NCBI GenBank assembly: GCA_964343835.1
Contig: CAYFKR010000012.1
Span: 43,194 to 107,193, forward strand
Direction: 5' to 3'
Length of the DNA: 64,000 nucleotides
DNA from: CALEMW01 sp964343835
Lineage (GTDB): Bacteria; Krumholzibacteriota; Krumholzibacteriia; LZORAL124-64-63
A model generated the notes under the pieces. That model worked only from the letters and a program-made list of their open reading frames with translations. It was not told the DNA's origin and ran no database searches. A program made the position numbers and the translations under genes. Each line of letters begins with the position of its first letter. Positions within the stretch are counted from its first letter, which is position 1. Shown here piece by piece: positions 1 to 8,843 of the stretch.

Positions 1-1521
1 GTCGTCACGCAGGGCGGCCGCCCCGCCGGTCAGGAGATCCTCCCGACCGTAGAGATCCAGGAACGTCCTCGCCGCCGCTCCGCCGTCGTCCTGCAGGACG
101 TGGATCAGGAGCTGGCGTTCGTCGTTGCGGCGGTCGACCCCGAGCATGCCCCGGTCGTCGTCCGCGGGCGGCTCCTGTCCGGGGACCGGTGCCGCGCCGG
201 GTTCCATGTCCGGCTCCGGTCGTCGCGTCCTACGCAGACCGGCCAGGATCCGTTCCAACTCGGCGTCCAGGACGGAGCGGCCCAGCCCGAAGAGCTCCGC
301 CGCCTCGTCCAGCAGGTAGGACCGCCGGATGTCATCGTCCACCGCGGCCACGGACTGGAGCCCCGTCTTCACGGCCCGCTCCATGCCCTCGCGGCCCAGG
401 CCGCTCTCTTCGGCCAGGTCCTTGAGCAGGGGCAGGTATCCGGGCGCGTCGCGCAGGATCTCCGCCATGGCCTCGGGCTCCCGTTCCTGGAGGAACGAGG
501 CCGGGTCCTCCCCCTGCGGCAGCCTCGCCACCCGGGGTTCGAGGCCCGCCGCCAGGGCCAGGCCCGCCGACTTCACGGCGGCCTTCACGCCGGCGCGGTC
601 GCCGTCGAAGAGCAGGAACACCGTGCGGCAGCCCCGTTTCAGCAGCCTGGCCTGTTCGACCGTGAAGGCCGTACCGCAGGTGGCCACGCTGTTGGCGTAG
701 CCGGCCTGGGCCAGGGCCAGCATGTCGAGATACCCTTCCACCAGGATCGCCATGCCGTGGCGGGCGATGGGGATCCGGGACAGGGCGAATCCGTACAGGA
801 TGTCGCGCTTGTTGAAGTAGGGGTTCTCCGCCGAGTTCAGGTACTTCGGTTCCCCGTCGCCGAGGATCCGGCCGCCGAATCCGGCCACGCGCTGGGCGAT
901 GTTCTTGATCGGAAAGATAATCCTGTTGCGGAAATAGGCAAAGGGTGCCCGTCCGTCCTTGCTGCGCAGCAGGTCCGCGCGCAGGGCCAGGGCCCGATCC
1001 ACGCCCCGCTTCGCCAGCTCGGGCTCGAGGGTGTCGCCCTCGGCGGCCCACCCCGCCTCGAAGCGGCGCAGGACCTCCTCGCCGAACCCCCGCTCCAGGA
1101 GATACGTGCGCGCCGGGGCACCCACGTCGGACCACAGGTTCTCCTGCCACAGCTCGGATGCCGCCTCCAGGGCCCGGAAGTAGGCCTGCCGCTCCCCCTC
1201 TGACTCGTCGTTGTCGGTGAGGTAGCGGGCCAGGTCGATGTTCAGGGGCCGCGCCAGCACCTCGATGGCCTCGGGGAACTCCATGCCCTGGAGCTTCATG
1301 AGGAAGGCGATGGCGTCGCCGCCCTCGCCGCAGCCGAAGCACTTGTAGATCTGGCGCTGGGGATTGACGTGGAAGCTGGGGGTCTTCTCGCGATGGAAGG
1401 GGCAGAGGCCCTTGAACGACGTCCCGGCTGGCTTGAGCTGGACGTACTCCCGCACCACCGACACGATGTCGGTCTCCTCCTTGATGCGGGTCACGATGTC
1501 CCGGGGGAGGACAGGGGACAC
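1..1521 (-). CDS. dnaG: DNA primase DnaG (3' end off the window)
   Basis: DnaG makes RNA primers for replication at the fork with DnaB. The reading frame runs 507 codons from a GTG at 1521 to the left edge without a stop. The N-terminal CHC2 zinc ribbon is visible, with ligands C40, H43, C61 and C64 (CPFH and CFGC). The Toprim core follows, with the glutamate of VEGYLD near residue 262 and the DGD metal site near residue 303. A GGGAGA ribosome site lies 10 bases before GTG 1521; another in-frame GTG at 1530 is too close to it. It is the last gene seen of the hrcA-to-dnaG run, 86 bases after mutS2. The DnaB-binding C-terminus is missing only because the window ends. Identification is secure. 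Confidence 0.95.
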   Translation of the reverse strand, partial: MSPVLPRDIVTRIKEETDIVSVVREYVQLKPAGTSFKGLCPFHREKTPSFHVNPQRQIYKCFGCGEGGDAIAFLMKLQGMEFPEAIEVLARPLNIDLARYLTDNDESEGERQAYFRALEAASELWQENLWSDVGAPARTYLLERGFGEEVLRRFEAGWAAEGDTLEPELAKRGVDRALALRADLLRSKDGRAPFAYFRNRIIFPIKNIAQRVAGFGGRILGDGEPKYLNSAENPYFNKRDILYGFALSRIPIARHGMAILVEGYLDMLALAQAGYANSVATCGTAFTVEQARLLKRGCRTVFLLFDGDRAGVKAAVKSAGLALAAGLEPRVARLPQGEDPASFLQEREPEAMAEILRDAPGYLPLLKDLAEESGLGREGMERAVKTGLQSVAAVDDDIRRSYLLDEAAELFGLGRSVLDAELERILAGLRRTRRPEPDMEPGAAPVPGQEPPADDDRGMLGVDRRNDERQLLIHVLQDDGGAAARTFLDLYGREDLLTGGAAALRDD

Positions 1522-1607
1522 TGGCGCCACTCTCCCGCTGGCTGGGTCCGTCGCTGCTGGACCCCCCAACGTACCAGAAAATTCTCGCGATGTCCAATCG
1601 GTCGGAA

Positions 1608-4037
1608 TCAGCGGGGATCGTCCAACCGGACGACGGTCTTGCCGCTGTCGCCCCGCTCCCCCTCGGGGTCGCCGAACGACGCGACGCGGGGGTCGGCCTT
1701 CAGCCGCTGCCGGAGGTAGGCCCGGAGCCGGCCGGTGCCGTGGCCGTGGATCACGCCGACTTCGCGGGTGCCGGCGGGAATGGCCCGATCCAGGAGCTTG
1801 TCCAGGGCCTCCCAGCCTTCTTCGGCCCGGTAGCCCCGCAGGTCGATCTCGCGGATCTCGGCGTCACCGGCGCCGCTCCAGTCCCAGGCGCCCGTTCCGG
1901 AGGAGGACGTCGGTCGCTTCGCGTCCGGACGAGCGGCCGCCTCCCCTTCCAAGGGCTCCACGGCCGCGGCGTCCAGGGTGAGCCGGGTGCCCGAAGCGTC
2001 GGCCACCACCTTCGAGCCGCGCACCTCCACCACCACGCCGGTCCAGCCCAGGTGCGGGATGCGGACCCGGTCGCCTTCGGCAACGGGCTTCGGCTCGGAG
2101 GCGACGGTGCGCCGTTGCGGCAGGTCGCCGGCCAGGCGTTCCAGCTCGTCGCGGCCGTAGCGGATGGTGCGGCTGTCCGCTCCTTCGGAGCGCAGGTCCC
2201 GCACGACCTTCTCCATGGTGCGGCGGGCCTCGGCCAGGAAGGCCTCGCCGGCGCGGCGAGCCTCGTCCAGCAGACGCTTTCGCTCACCGTCGACGCCGTC
2301 GAGACGCCTGCCCAGGTCGGCGGCCCGCTTCGCGGCCACGGCTTCGAGGCGCTCGGCCTCCCGTTCCTTCTCCGCGAGGTTCCGGGCCCGGGTCCCCAGC
2401 TCCGTCAGCAGTCGCTCGATGCGGAAGCGCTCCTCCCCCACGCGCTCCCGCGCCCTGTCCAGCAGATCGGCGGGGAAACGCATGCGGGAGGCGATGTCGA
2501 AGGCGTGGCTGGCGCCCGGCACCCCCACGCGCAGGGTGTAGAGGGGCGTGAGGGTGGCCTCGTCGAAGTCCATGGCGGCGTTGGCCATGCGGGGGTGCTC
2601 GTCCACGGCGGCCTTGAGCAGGCCGTAGTGGGTGGTGGCCAGCACCAGGGCCCCACGCTCCACCAGCGCCTCGAGGACGGAATGGGCCAGGGCGGTGCCC
2701 TCGTCGGGGTCGGTGCCGCTGCCCAGCTCGTCGCAGAGGACCAGAGTGTCGGGACCCGCGCCCGCCAGGAAGCGTCCGAGGTGGTCGAGGTGGGCCGAGA
2801 AGCTGCTCAGGGAGCGGGCGATGGACTGGTCGTCGCCCAGATCCACGTACAGGCGTCCCACCAGGGGCAGCCGGGTGCCTTCGGCGGCCGGGATGTCCCA
2901 CCCGCACTGGGCGGTGAGCACGTGCACGCCGAGGCCCTTGAGCGCCACGCTCTTGCCGCCCGCGTTGGGGCCGCTGACCACCAGGGCCCGGCAGCCGTCG
3001 GGCCAGGCCAGGTCCAGGGGGATCACCGCGGGCACGTCGGCCCGGTCCAGCAGCAGGGGGTGGCGGGCGCCCTGGATGTCCGGAGCAGCACCAGGGGCCA
3101 GTTCGGGGCGGATGCCGTCCACGGATCGGCTCCAGCGGAGGGCGGCGCACGCCTCGTCCACGCGCAGCAGGAACGCCGCCGACTCGGCGAATGCCGGGGC
3201 GTGGGTCTCCACCAGCGATCCCAGTTCCAGCAGCAGACGATCGGCCTCGGCGGCGGCCTCCAGACGGCACTCCACCAGGTCGTTCTGCAGAGCGACGACA
3301 TCCGACGGCTCCACGAAGATCGTACCGCCGCTGCTCGAGCGTGCATGGACGATGCCCTCGACGCGACGCTTCGACCCGGCCTTCAGGGGCAGGCAGAACC
3401 GGTCGCCGCGCAGGGTCACTTCGGGACCGTTGGCCCACCCCTTGTTCTGGGCCTCGGCCATCAGGCGGTTCATGGACGAGCGCACCTGCCGCTCCCGATC
3501 GCGGGCGTCGCGGCGCAGGCGGGACAGCAGGGGGCTGGCGTCGTCCTTCACGCGGCCGTCACGGTCCAGGATCTTCATGATGGGGCCGCTCAACGCGCCG
3601 AGAGGATCGAGCCGGGCGGCGCCGCCGGACCAGGTCGGGGCGGCGTCACGGCGCTTCAGGATCCAGTCGCGGAGCACGTCGAGGGAAACGGCGGACGACG
3701 CGAGGTGCAGCAGGTCCGAGCCGTCGAAACGCCAGGGGCGCGGGCGGTCCAGCAGGTCGAGGGCGTCGGAGGGGTCGGTGATCGGCGGCGGGTCGTCGTC
3801 CTCGAGGGCCGGGCGGAGTTCGTCCTGCAGGGCGTGGAGGCGGGCGACGGCTGCGGCGTCGACCAGGGGGCGCCGGGACCGCATGGCCTCGGCGGCGCGG
3901 CGGGTGCGGCACCCGCGGGCCACCCGGTCGCAGACCTGGGGCCACGACAGCAGGCGCAGCGCGCGCTCGTGTTCGGGGTCGTCGGGCAGGGCGGCGTCGC
4001 GTTCCGCGCGGTCGAGTTCGCCGAGCAGGGGGTTCAC
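1608..4037 (-). CDS. mutS2: MutS2-family ATPase/endonuclease with Smr domain
   Basis: MutS2 proteins act on branched DNA and, in some bacteria, on collided ribosomes; they are not classical mismatch repair proteins. The 809-residue product has a MutS-type core, a Walker A GPNAGGKS near residue 356, a downstream DELGSGTDP signature, a charged coiled-coil stretch, and a C-terminal Smr domain with DLRG and the HGHGTG motif. The start is a GTG at 4037, one base after the cvpA stop, with GGGAG just upstream. A longer in-frame extension to 4202 overlaps cvpA and is rejected. It sits between cvpA and dnaG, and the cvpA-mutS2 pairing recurs in many bacteria. Confidence 0.94.
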   Translation of the reverse strand: MNPLLGELDRAERDAALPDDPEHERALRLLSWPQVCDRVARGCRTRRAAEAMRSRRPLVDAAAVARLHALQDELRPALEDDDPPPITDPSDALDLLDRPRPWRFDGSDLLHLASSAVSLDVLRDWILKRRDAAPTWSGGAARLDPLGALSGPIMKILDRDGRVKDDASPLLSRLRRDARDRERQVRSSMNRLMAEAQNKGWANGPEVTLRGDRFCLPLKAGSKRRVEGIVHARSSSGGTIFVEPSDVVALQNDLVECRLEAAAEADRLLLELGSLVETHAPAFAESAAFLLRVDEACAALRWSRSVDGIRPELAPGAAPDIQGARHPLLLDRADVPAVIPLDLAWPDGCRALVVSGPNAGGKSVALKGLGVHVLTAQCGWDIPAAEGTRLPLVGRLYVDLGDDQSIARSLSSFSAHLDHLGRFLAGAGPDTLVLCDELGSGTDPDEGTALAHSVLEALVERGALVLATTHYGLLKAAVDEHPRMANAAMDFDEATLTPLYTLRVGVPGASHAFDIASRMRFPADLLDRARERVGEERFRIERLLTELGTRARNLAEKEREAERLEAVAAKRAADLGRRLDGVDGERKRLLDEARRAGEAFLAEARRTMEKVVRDLRSEGADSRTIRYGRDELERLAGDLPQRRTVASEPKPVAEGDRVRIPHLGWTGVVVEVRGSKVVADASGTRLTLDAAAVEPLEGEAAARPDAKRPTSSSGTGAWDWSGAGDAEIREIDLRGYRAEEGWEALDKLLDRAIPAGTREVGVIHGHGTGRLRAYLRQRLKADPRVASFGDPEGERGDSGKTVVRLDDPR

Positions 4038-4038
4038 C

Positions 4039-4683
4039 TCAGCTCCCCTGTCGGCGGAGGGCGTCCCGAGCCGCATCCTCGGCGGCGTCGCGGGCGTCGG
4101 ATGCGGCTTCGGAGGCGGTCTCGGACACCTTCTCTCCCAAGTCGCGGGCGGCGTCGCCGGCGGACTCCCGGGTGTCGTCCCAGAGGCGTTCGAGGTCGTC
4201 ATCGTCGCCGACGGCCAGGTTCCAGAGGGCGGGGGCGGCCTTGGCCACCAGCCGCGGCAGGGTCTCGTCCTCGATGCGGGCCTTCATCTCGCCGTCGTCG
4301 GGCAGGTGGGCGGCGGCGGTGAGCAGCACGCTGGCGATGATGGCGCCGGTGGCGAGTCCGAGGACTCCCCCGCCGACGCGGTCGAGCCAGCCCAGCATCG
4401 TCAGGCGCACCACGCGCGAGGCGCCCCAGGCCAGGATCCGGGCGACCACGATGCCGACGATCATGACCGCGACCCAGCCGATGGGCGCCGCCACCCGGTC
4501 GGGCAGGTCGGTGGCCGAACCGATCAACGCGCCCACGGAGCCGCCCCAGCGGCCCGCCGCCAGCACGGCGGCCACCAGGCCGGCCAGCTCCACCACGCGG
4601 CGCACCAGGCCCGAGCGCCAGCCGCCGGCGGCGGAGACGAGCAGCAGGAGAGCCACCCCCATGGTCAACCAGGTCACGTCCAT
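4039..4683 (-). CDS. cvpA: CvpA family membrane protein
   Basis: Inner-membrane protein of the CvpA (colicin V production) family, whose biochemical role is poorly defined. The 214-residue product has about four hydrophobic segments in the first 115 residues (starts near 7, 33, 62 and 105), then a charged, Ala/Asp-rich cytoplasmic-looking tail ending in an amphipathic helix. The ATG at 4683 directly abuts GGGAGG with no spacer, so the in-frame GTG at 4677 (six bases after GGGAGG) may be the true start. It is followed immediately by mutS2. Confidence 0.85.
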   Translation of the reverse strand: MDVTWLTMGVALLLLVSAAGGWRSGLVRRVVELAGLVAAVLAAGRWGGSVGALIGSATDLPDRVAAPIGWVAVMIVGIVVARILAWGASRVVRLTMLGWLDRVGGGVLGLATGAIIASVLLTAAAHLPDDGEMKARIEDETLPRLVAKAAPALWNLAVGDDDDLERLWDDTRESAGDAARDLGEKVSETASEAASDARDAAEDAARDALRRQGS

Positions 4684-4691
4684 CCTCCCGG

Positions 4692-5147
4692 TCAGGCCGA
4701 CAGGGCCTTCTTGACGGCGGCGCTCACGCGGGAGCCGTCCACGCTGCCGCCGGTGCGGGCCATGCAGGCCTTCATGACCTGGCCCATCTCCTTCATGGAC
4801 GAGGCGCCGGTCTCGGCGATCACCTCGCCGACGACGGCCTCCAGGGCCGCGTCGTCCATCTCGGCGGGCAGGAAGTCCTGGACCAGGGCCAGCTCGGCCT
4901 CGGCCTCGGCGGCCATCTCGTCGCGGCCGGCGTCGCGGGCGCCCTGGAGGCTGTCCTTCACCTTCTTGGCGTAGGAGCGCAGCACCTTGACCACGCCGTC
5001 CTCGTCCAGCTCCTCGCGGGTGTCCACCTCGATCTGCTTCACGGCCGCGGTGATCATCCGCAGGGTCGTGAGGCGGACCTTGTCCTTGGACTTCATGGCG
5101 GCCACGGTCTCCTGCTTGAGACGGTCGGCCAGTTCACCCTTCGCCAT
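4692..5147 (-). CDS. yqeY: YqeY/GatB-related protein
   Basis: A 151-residue protein of the YqeY family, related to the tail domain of GatB, the amidotransferase subunit that makes Gln-tRNA and Asn-tRNA. Characteristic stretches include LTTLRMITAAVKQIE near the N-terminus, the central QDFLPAEMDD, and the C-terminal MGQVMKACMARTGGSVDGSRVS. It is normal full length for a stand-alone YqeY. GGAGG lies upstream of ATG 5147. Its cellular role is uncertain; it may bind tRNA. Confidence 0.92.
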   Translation of the reverse strand: MAKGELADRLKQETVAAMKSKDKVRLTTLRMITAAVKQIEVDTREELDEDGVVKVLRSYAKKVKDSLQGARDAGRDEMAAEAEAELALVQDFLPAEMDDAALEAVVGEVIAETGASSMKEMGQVMKACMARTGGSVDGSRVSAAVKKALSA

Positions 5148-5183
5148 CGTGGACCTCCATGGGGCCGCAGCCCCGGTCGTCGT

Positions 5184-5975
5184 TCAGGTTCGTTCCAGGT
5201 ATCGTTCCCGCGCCGCAGCCAGGGGCAGCAGCCCCGCCACGGCGGCCGTCTCGGCCCGCAGGCGATGGGGGCCGAGGCGCACGGCCCGTCCCGCGTCGGC
5301 CAGCAGGCGGATCTCGTCGTCGCTCCAGCCGCCCTCGGGGCCGACGCACCAGACGAGTTCGTCGGGCACGGGAGCGCCGGGTTCGAACAGGGCGTCCGGA
5401 TCGGCCATGTCGCGGGGGGCGAGCAGGCCCTCGGCCGACGCGTCGGCACGGCTTCGGGCCAGACCATAGCAGACCGTCCGCGTTCCGTCCCGTCCGAGCT
5501 CGGCAGCGGGTGAGGCGGGGTCGGAGATCTCCGGGCACCACGAGCGACCGGACTGCTTGAGGGCGGTGTGCTGGATGGTCTCCCAACGACGTTGCCGTCC
5601 CGTGCCGGGATCCACCTCGGCATGACGCGACAGCAGCGGCGCGATGCGGTGCACACCCAGCTCCACGGCCTTCTCCAGCAGCCACTCCCAGCGCTTGCCC
5701 TTGATCACGCCGCAGGCCAGCACCAGGCGCGGGCGGGCCAGCTCCGCCTCATCACGCTCGACGGAACGGATTCCCACCACGGCTTCGCGGCCGTCGACGG
5801 CGTCCAGCATGCCGTGGAGGCGGTGGCCGCGGCCGTCGGTCAGCGCGACGGCGTCGCCGACGGACGCCCGCAGCACGCGCAGCAGGTGGCGGCTCTCGTC
5901 GGCGGGCAGGCGGACGTCGAGACCGGGGGTGGGATCGGCGCCGAGGGCGTCGGGGGCGACGTAGAACTGGCGCAT
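5184..5975 (-). CDS. rsmE: 16S rRNA m3U1498 methyltransferase RsmE
   Basis: Methylates N3 of U1498 in 16S rRNA using S-adenosylmethionine. The 263-residue product has the N-terminal PUA-like domain and a C-terminal SPOUT knot, with the conserved VGPEGGWSDDE followed by LGPHRLRAETA. ATG 5975 is preferred because a G-rich site (GGGGGTGG) precedes it; an in-frame GTG at 5987 lacks one. It lies directly after dnaJ, a common neighbour in heat-shock operons. Confidence 0.95.
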   Translation of the reverse strand: MRQFYVAPDALGADPTPGLDVRLPADESRHLLRVLRASVGDAVALTDGRGHRLHGMLDAVDGREAVVGIRSVERDEAELARPRLVLACGVIKGKRWEWLLEKAVELGVHRIAPLLSRHAEVDPGTGRQRRWETIQHTALKQSGRSWCPEISDPASPAAELGRDGTRTVCYGLARSRADASAEGLLAPRDMADPDALFEPGAPVPDELVWCVGPEGGWSDDEIRLLADAGRAVRLGPHRLRAETAAVAGLLPLAAARERYLERT

Positions 5976-5991
5976 GTCCACCCCCACGGGA

Positions 5992-7131
5992 TCAGGAGAA
6001 GAGGTCGCGGCCGGGCGCGGGCACGCGGTCGGTCATGGTGGCGCGGAGACGCTCGAGGAGATCCTTTTCCTCGGCCGTGACGTCGGCGGGCGTCCAGGCG
6101 ATCACGCGCACCATCTGGTCGCCGGCGCTGCCGCGGTTGAGCCTGGGCAGCCCCTTGCCCCGCAGGCGGAAGATCTTGTGGGACTGGGTGCCGGCGGGGA
6201 TCTTCAGGGCCACGCGGCCGTCGAGGGTCGGGACCTCGATCTTCGCCCCGAGCATGAGGTCCGACGGGGTGACCGGCAGGTCGATGAGCAGGTCGTCGCC
6301 GTGGCGCTCGAAGGTGTCGTCCTCGGCCACCTCCATCACCACGCGCAGGTCGCCGGGCTGACCGCCCTGCTCGCCGGCGTCGCCGCGGCCCGCGAGCTCC
6401 ATGAAGTTGCCGGTGCTCACGCCGGCGGGCACGCGTACCTCCACGGTCTCCTCGCCGCGCACGGTGCCGGTGCCGTGGCAGGATCCGCAGGGATCGCTGA
6501 TGCGGGAGCCGCGGCCCTGGCACTGGGGGCAGGCGGCCTCGGTGACCATCTGGCCCAGGAGCGTGCGCCGGACCTGGCGCACGCGGCCCATGCCGTTGCA
6601 CTGGCCGCAGGTCTCGGGGCGGCTGCCGGGGGCGGCGCCGTCGCCGTCGCAGGTGCCGCAGCGGACCTGCTTGCGCAGCTTGATCTTCTTGGTGGCGCCG
6701 TCGGCCACCTCGCGCAGGGTGAGCTTGAGCTTCACCTGGAGGTCGTGACCGCGGTTGGCGGCCTGACCGCCACCGCCCATGCCGCCCATGCCGCCGCCGA
6801 AGATGTCGCCGAAGCCGCCGAAGTTGCGGAGGAACGACTCCAGGGCGTCGTTCATGTCGAAGCCGTGGGCGTAGCCGCCGCCGCCGCCGAAACCCGCCTG
6901 CTGGTCGAAGGCGGCGTGGCCGAACTGGTCGTACTGGGCCCGCTTCTGGGAATCCTTGAGCACCTCGAAAGCCTCGGTGGCCTCGCGGAAGCGCTCGGCC
7001 GCGCCGGAGTCGTCCGGGTTGCGGTCCGGGTGGTGCTTCACGGCCAGCTTGCGGTAGGCCTTCTTGATCTCCTGCTCGGTGGCGTCCTTGGTGACGCCGA
7101 GGATCTCGTAGTAGTCGCGCTTGGTCGACAT
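5992..7131 (-). CDS. dnaJ: Chaperone DnaJ (Hsp40)
   Basis: Co-chaperone that delivers clients to DnaK and stimulates its ATPase. The 379-residue product is a type I DnaJ. It has an N-terminal J domain with HPD in KHHPDRNPDD (residues 34-36), a Gly/Phe-rich linker, and four CxxCxGxG zinc motifs (CGTCDGDG, CGQCNGMG, CPQCQGRG, CGSCHGTG). The two C-terminal client-binding domains follow. It is downstream of grpE and upstream of rsmE. No dnaK is present in the window. Confidence 0.97.
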   Translation of the reverse strand: MSTKRDYYEILGVTKDATEQEIKKAYRKLAVKHHPDRNPDDSGAAERFREATEAFEVLKDSQKRAQYDQFGHAAFDQQAGFGGGGGYAHGFDMNDALESFLRNFGGFGDIFGGGMGGMGGGGQAANRGHDLQVKLKLTLREVADGATKKIKLRKQVRCGTCDGDGAAPGSRPETCGQCNGMGRVRQVRRTLLGQMVTEAACPQCQGRGSRISDPCGSCHGTGTVRGEETVEVRVPAGVSTGNFMELAGRGDAGEQGGQPGDLRVVMEVAEDDTFERHGDDLLIDLPVTPSDLMLGAKIEVPTLDGRVALKIPAGTQSHKIFRLRGKGLPRLNRGSAGDQMVRVIAWTPADVTAEEKDLLERLRATMTDRVPAPGRDLFS

Positions 7132-7146
7132 GCTGCTCCTTCCGCC

Positions 7147-7707
7147 CTACTGGGCGACGACCACCCGGGCCGGACGCAGGACCATCTCCCCCAGGACGTA
7201 CCCCGCCTGGATCACCTCGAGCACGGCGCCGCTCTCCACGTCGCCGCCGGGCACCTGGGCCACGGCCTCGTGGCTGCGGGGGTCGAACTCGTCGCCCTTC
7301 TCCACGTTCATCCGCTCGAGTCCGCGGCGCTGCAAGGCGTCGCGCAGGCGGCTCTCGATGAGCTCCACGCCGGTGCGGAAGGCGGCGTGTCCTTCGGCCT
7401 CGTTCTCCGCGGCGGCATCGGCGGCCAGGGCCCGCTCGAAGTCGTCGAGGACTTCGGCCACGTCGCGCAGCACGTCGGCGGTGGCGAACGTGCGGGCCTC
7501 TGTCACTTCGCGGCGGGTCCGCTTGCGCAGGTTGTCCTGCTCGGCCACGGCGCGGAGCCACTTGTCGCGGAACTCGTCGCGTTCGGCGGCGAGGGCCTCC
7601 TCGGGCGTCGGCTCCTCCGTCTCGTCGACGGCCTCGTCCACGGAGCCCTCCACGGCCTCCTCGAGAACGTCCGGCGCCTCCTGCTCCTGCTTCTTCTCTT
7701 CGCTCAT
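7147..7707 (-). CDS. grpE: Nucleotide exchange factor GrpE
   Basis: Exchanges ADP on DnaK. The 186-residue protein has a very acidic N-terminal tail, a coiled-coil helix ending in WLRAVAEQDNLRKRTRRE, and the C-terminal beta domain ending in GYVLGEMVLRPARVVVAQ. ATG 7707 is chosen because GAGGAGAC lies eight bases upstream. A further in-frame ATG at 7740 overlaps the hrcA stop by one base but has no ribosome site. Confidence 0.95.
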   Translation of the reverse strand: MSEEKKQEQEAPDVLEEAVEGSVDEAVDETEEPTPEEALAAERDEFRDKWLRAVAEQDNLRKRTRREVTEARTFATADVLRDVAEVLDDFERALAADAAAENEAEGHAAFRTGVELIESRLRDALQRRGLERMNVEKGDEFDPRSHEAVAQVPGGDVESGAVLEVIQAGYVLGEMVLRPARVVVAQ

Positions 7708-7739
7708 CGTATCGGGTCTCCTCGTGCGGCCGGGCCGCA

Positions 7740-8774
7740 TCAGTGCAGATGTTTGAGGGAGCGCACCAGGACCTGCATCCCCTGGATGGCTCGATCATAG
7801 GACATGCGGCGCAGTCCGAGAACCGCCAGCACGCCGCGGCGGCCGTCCACCTCCCAGGGCGACGACACGATGCTGAAGGGCTGCAGTTCGTCCACCGGGT
7901 TCTCCGACCCGATCCACACGGCGATGCCGTCGTCGTTCTCGGGACTCAGGCGCTGCAGGGCGCTGCGGATGGTCCGGGGCGACTCCAGGAAGCGCACCAG
8001 GTTCTTCAGGCGTTCGGGCTCGGAGAACTCGGGCTCGTCCAGGACGTTGGCCACGCCCATGAGCTCCACGTCCGCCTCCTCCACGTCGCCGAAGAGGGCG
8101 TCGCCGCGGCGGGCGACTTCCGAGGCGCAGAGGCCGGCGGCGTCGCCGGCTCCCTCCAGGCCGGCCAGGGCCCCGCCGCGGATCTCGCGGACGGTGCGGC
8201 CGTTGACCCGCTCCGACAGCAGCCTGGACGCGTCGTGGAGCACCTCGGGCGTGAAGCTCCGCTCCACGGCGATGGTGCCGGTCCGCACCAGGGCGTTCTG
8301 CAGCACCAGCACCATGAGGATGCGGCCGCCCTCGCGATGATGCAGCTCCACCCGCTCGGCGCAGACCTCGTCCCAGGCCGGACCCAGGATGATCCCGATG
8401 TTCTCGGTGAGCCGCGCCAGCAGGGTGGCCAGGGCCTTGATCATGCCCGGACTGCCGCTGCTGCGCTGGAGCTCACGCTCCACCAGCGGTGCAGGCAGAC
8501 TTTCCGCAAGCGGCGAATTCGCACCGCCTTCCAGGATCCTGTTCACGAACCTCCGGAAACCGACATCGGTGGGAATCCGGCCCGCCGAGGTGTGGGGCTT
8601 GGCCAGCACTCCCTCGTCCTCCAGGCGCTTCATGTCGGCCCGGATGGTCGCCGACGACACGGTGCCGCCCAGCCACGTCGCCACCAGGGACGAGCTGACG
8701 GGCTGGCCCGTCTCGCTGTACAGGCGGACGACGGCCGCGAGGACCTGGAATTCCCTGTCGGTTCGGCTGATCAA
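7740..8774 (-). CDS. hrcA: Heat-inducible transcription repressor HrcA
   Basis: Represses heat-shock operons by binding CIRCE operators. The 344-residue product has the N-terminal winged helix with SSATIRADMKRLEDEGVLAKPHTSAGRIPT-like HrcA sequence (residues about 40-70), a dimerisation part and a C-terminal domain. It starts at TTG 8774 with GGGAGA upstream and heads the operon hrcA-grpE-dnaJ. No recognisable CIRCE inverted repeat lies in the 69 bases upstream, which is unusual for an autoregulated hrcA. Confidence 0.93.
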   Translation of the reverse strand: MISRTDREFQVLAAVVRLYSETGQPVSSSLVATWLGGTVSSATIRADMKRLEDEGVLAKPHTSAGRIPTDVGFRRFVNRILEGGANSPLAESLPAPLVERELQRSSGSPGMIKALATLLARLTENIGIILGPAWDEVCAERVELHHREGGRILMVLVLQNALVRTGTIAVERSFTPEVLHDASRLLSERVNGRTVREIRGGALAGLEGAGDAAGLCASEVARRGDALFGDVEEADVELMGVANVLDEPEFSEPERLKNLVRFLESPRTIRSALQRLSPENDDGIAVWIGSENPVDELQPFSIVSSPWEVDGRRGVLAVLGLRRMSYDRAIQGMQVLVRSLKHLH

Positions 8775-8812
8775 GCTGCGTCTCTCCCGGATTCCGGCGT
8801 TCGGGTCGGCAC

Positions 8813-8842
8813 AAGGTAGTCCGCGCCCGATCGGGGTGTCAA
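8813..8842 (-). promoter_or_regulatory. Sigma70-type promoter of the hrcA operon
   Basis: A perfect TTGACA (8842-8837), an 18-base spacer and TACCTT (8818-8813) lie about 40 bases before the hrcA start, in the only gap between hemW and hrcA. No heat-shock sigma or CIRCE element is seen. Confidence 0.65.
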
Positions 8843-8843
8843 C

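Noticed and set aside
332..1597. 421-residue minus-strand frame at the left edge
   Set aside because: It is out of frame with dnaG, whose zinc and Toprim motifs are clear in the neighbouring frame.
8775..8843. Search for a CIRCE operator upstream of hrcA
   Set aside because: No inverted repeat of the TTAGCACTC type was found, only a sigma70-like promoter.
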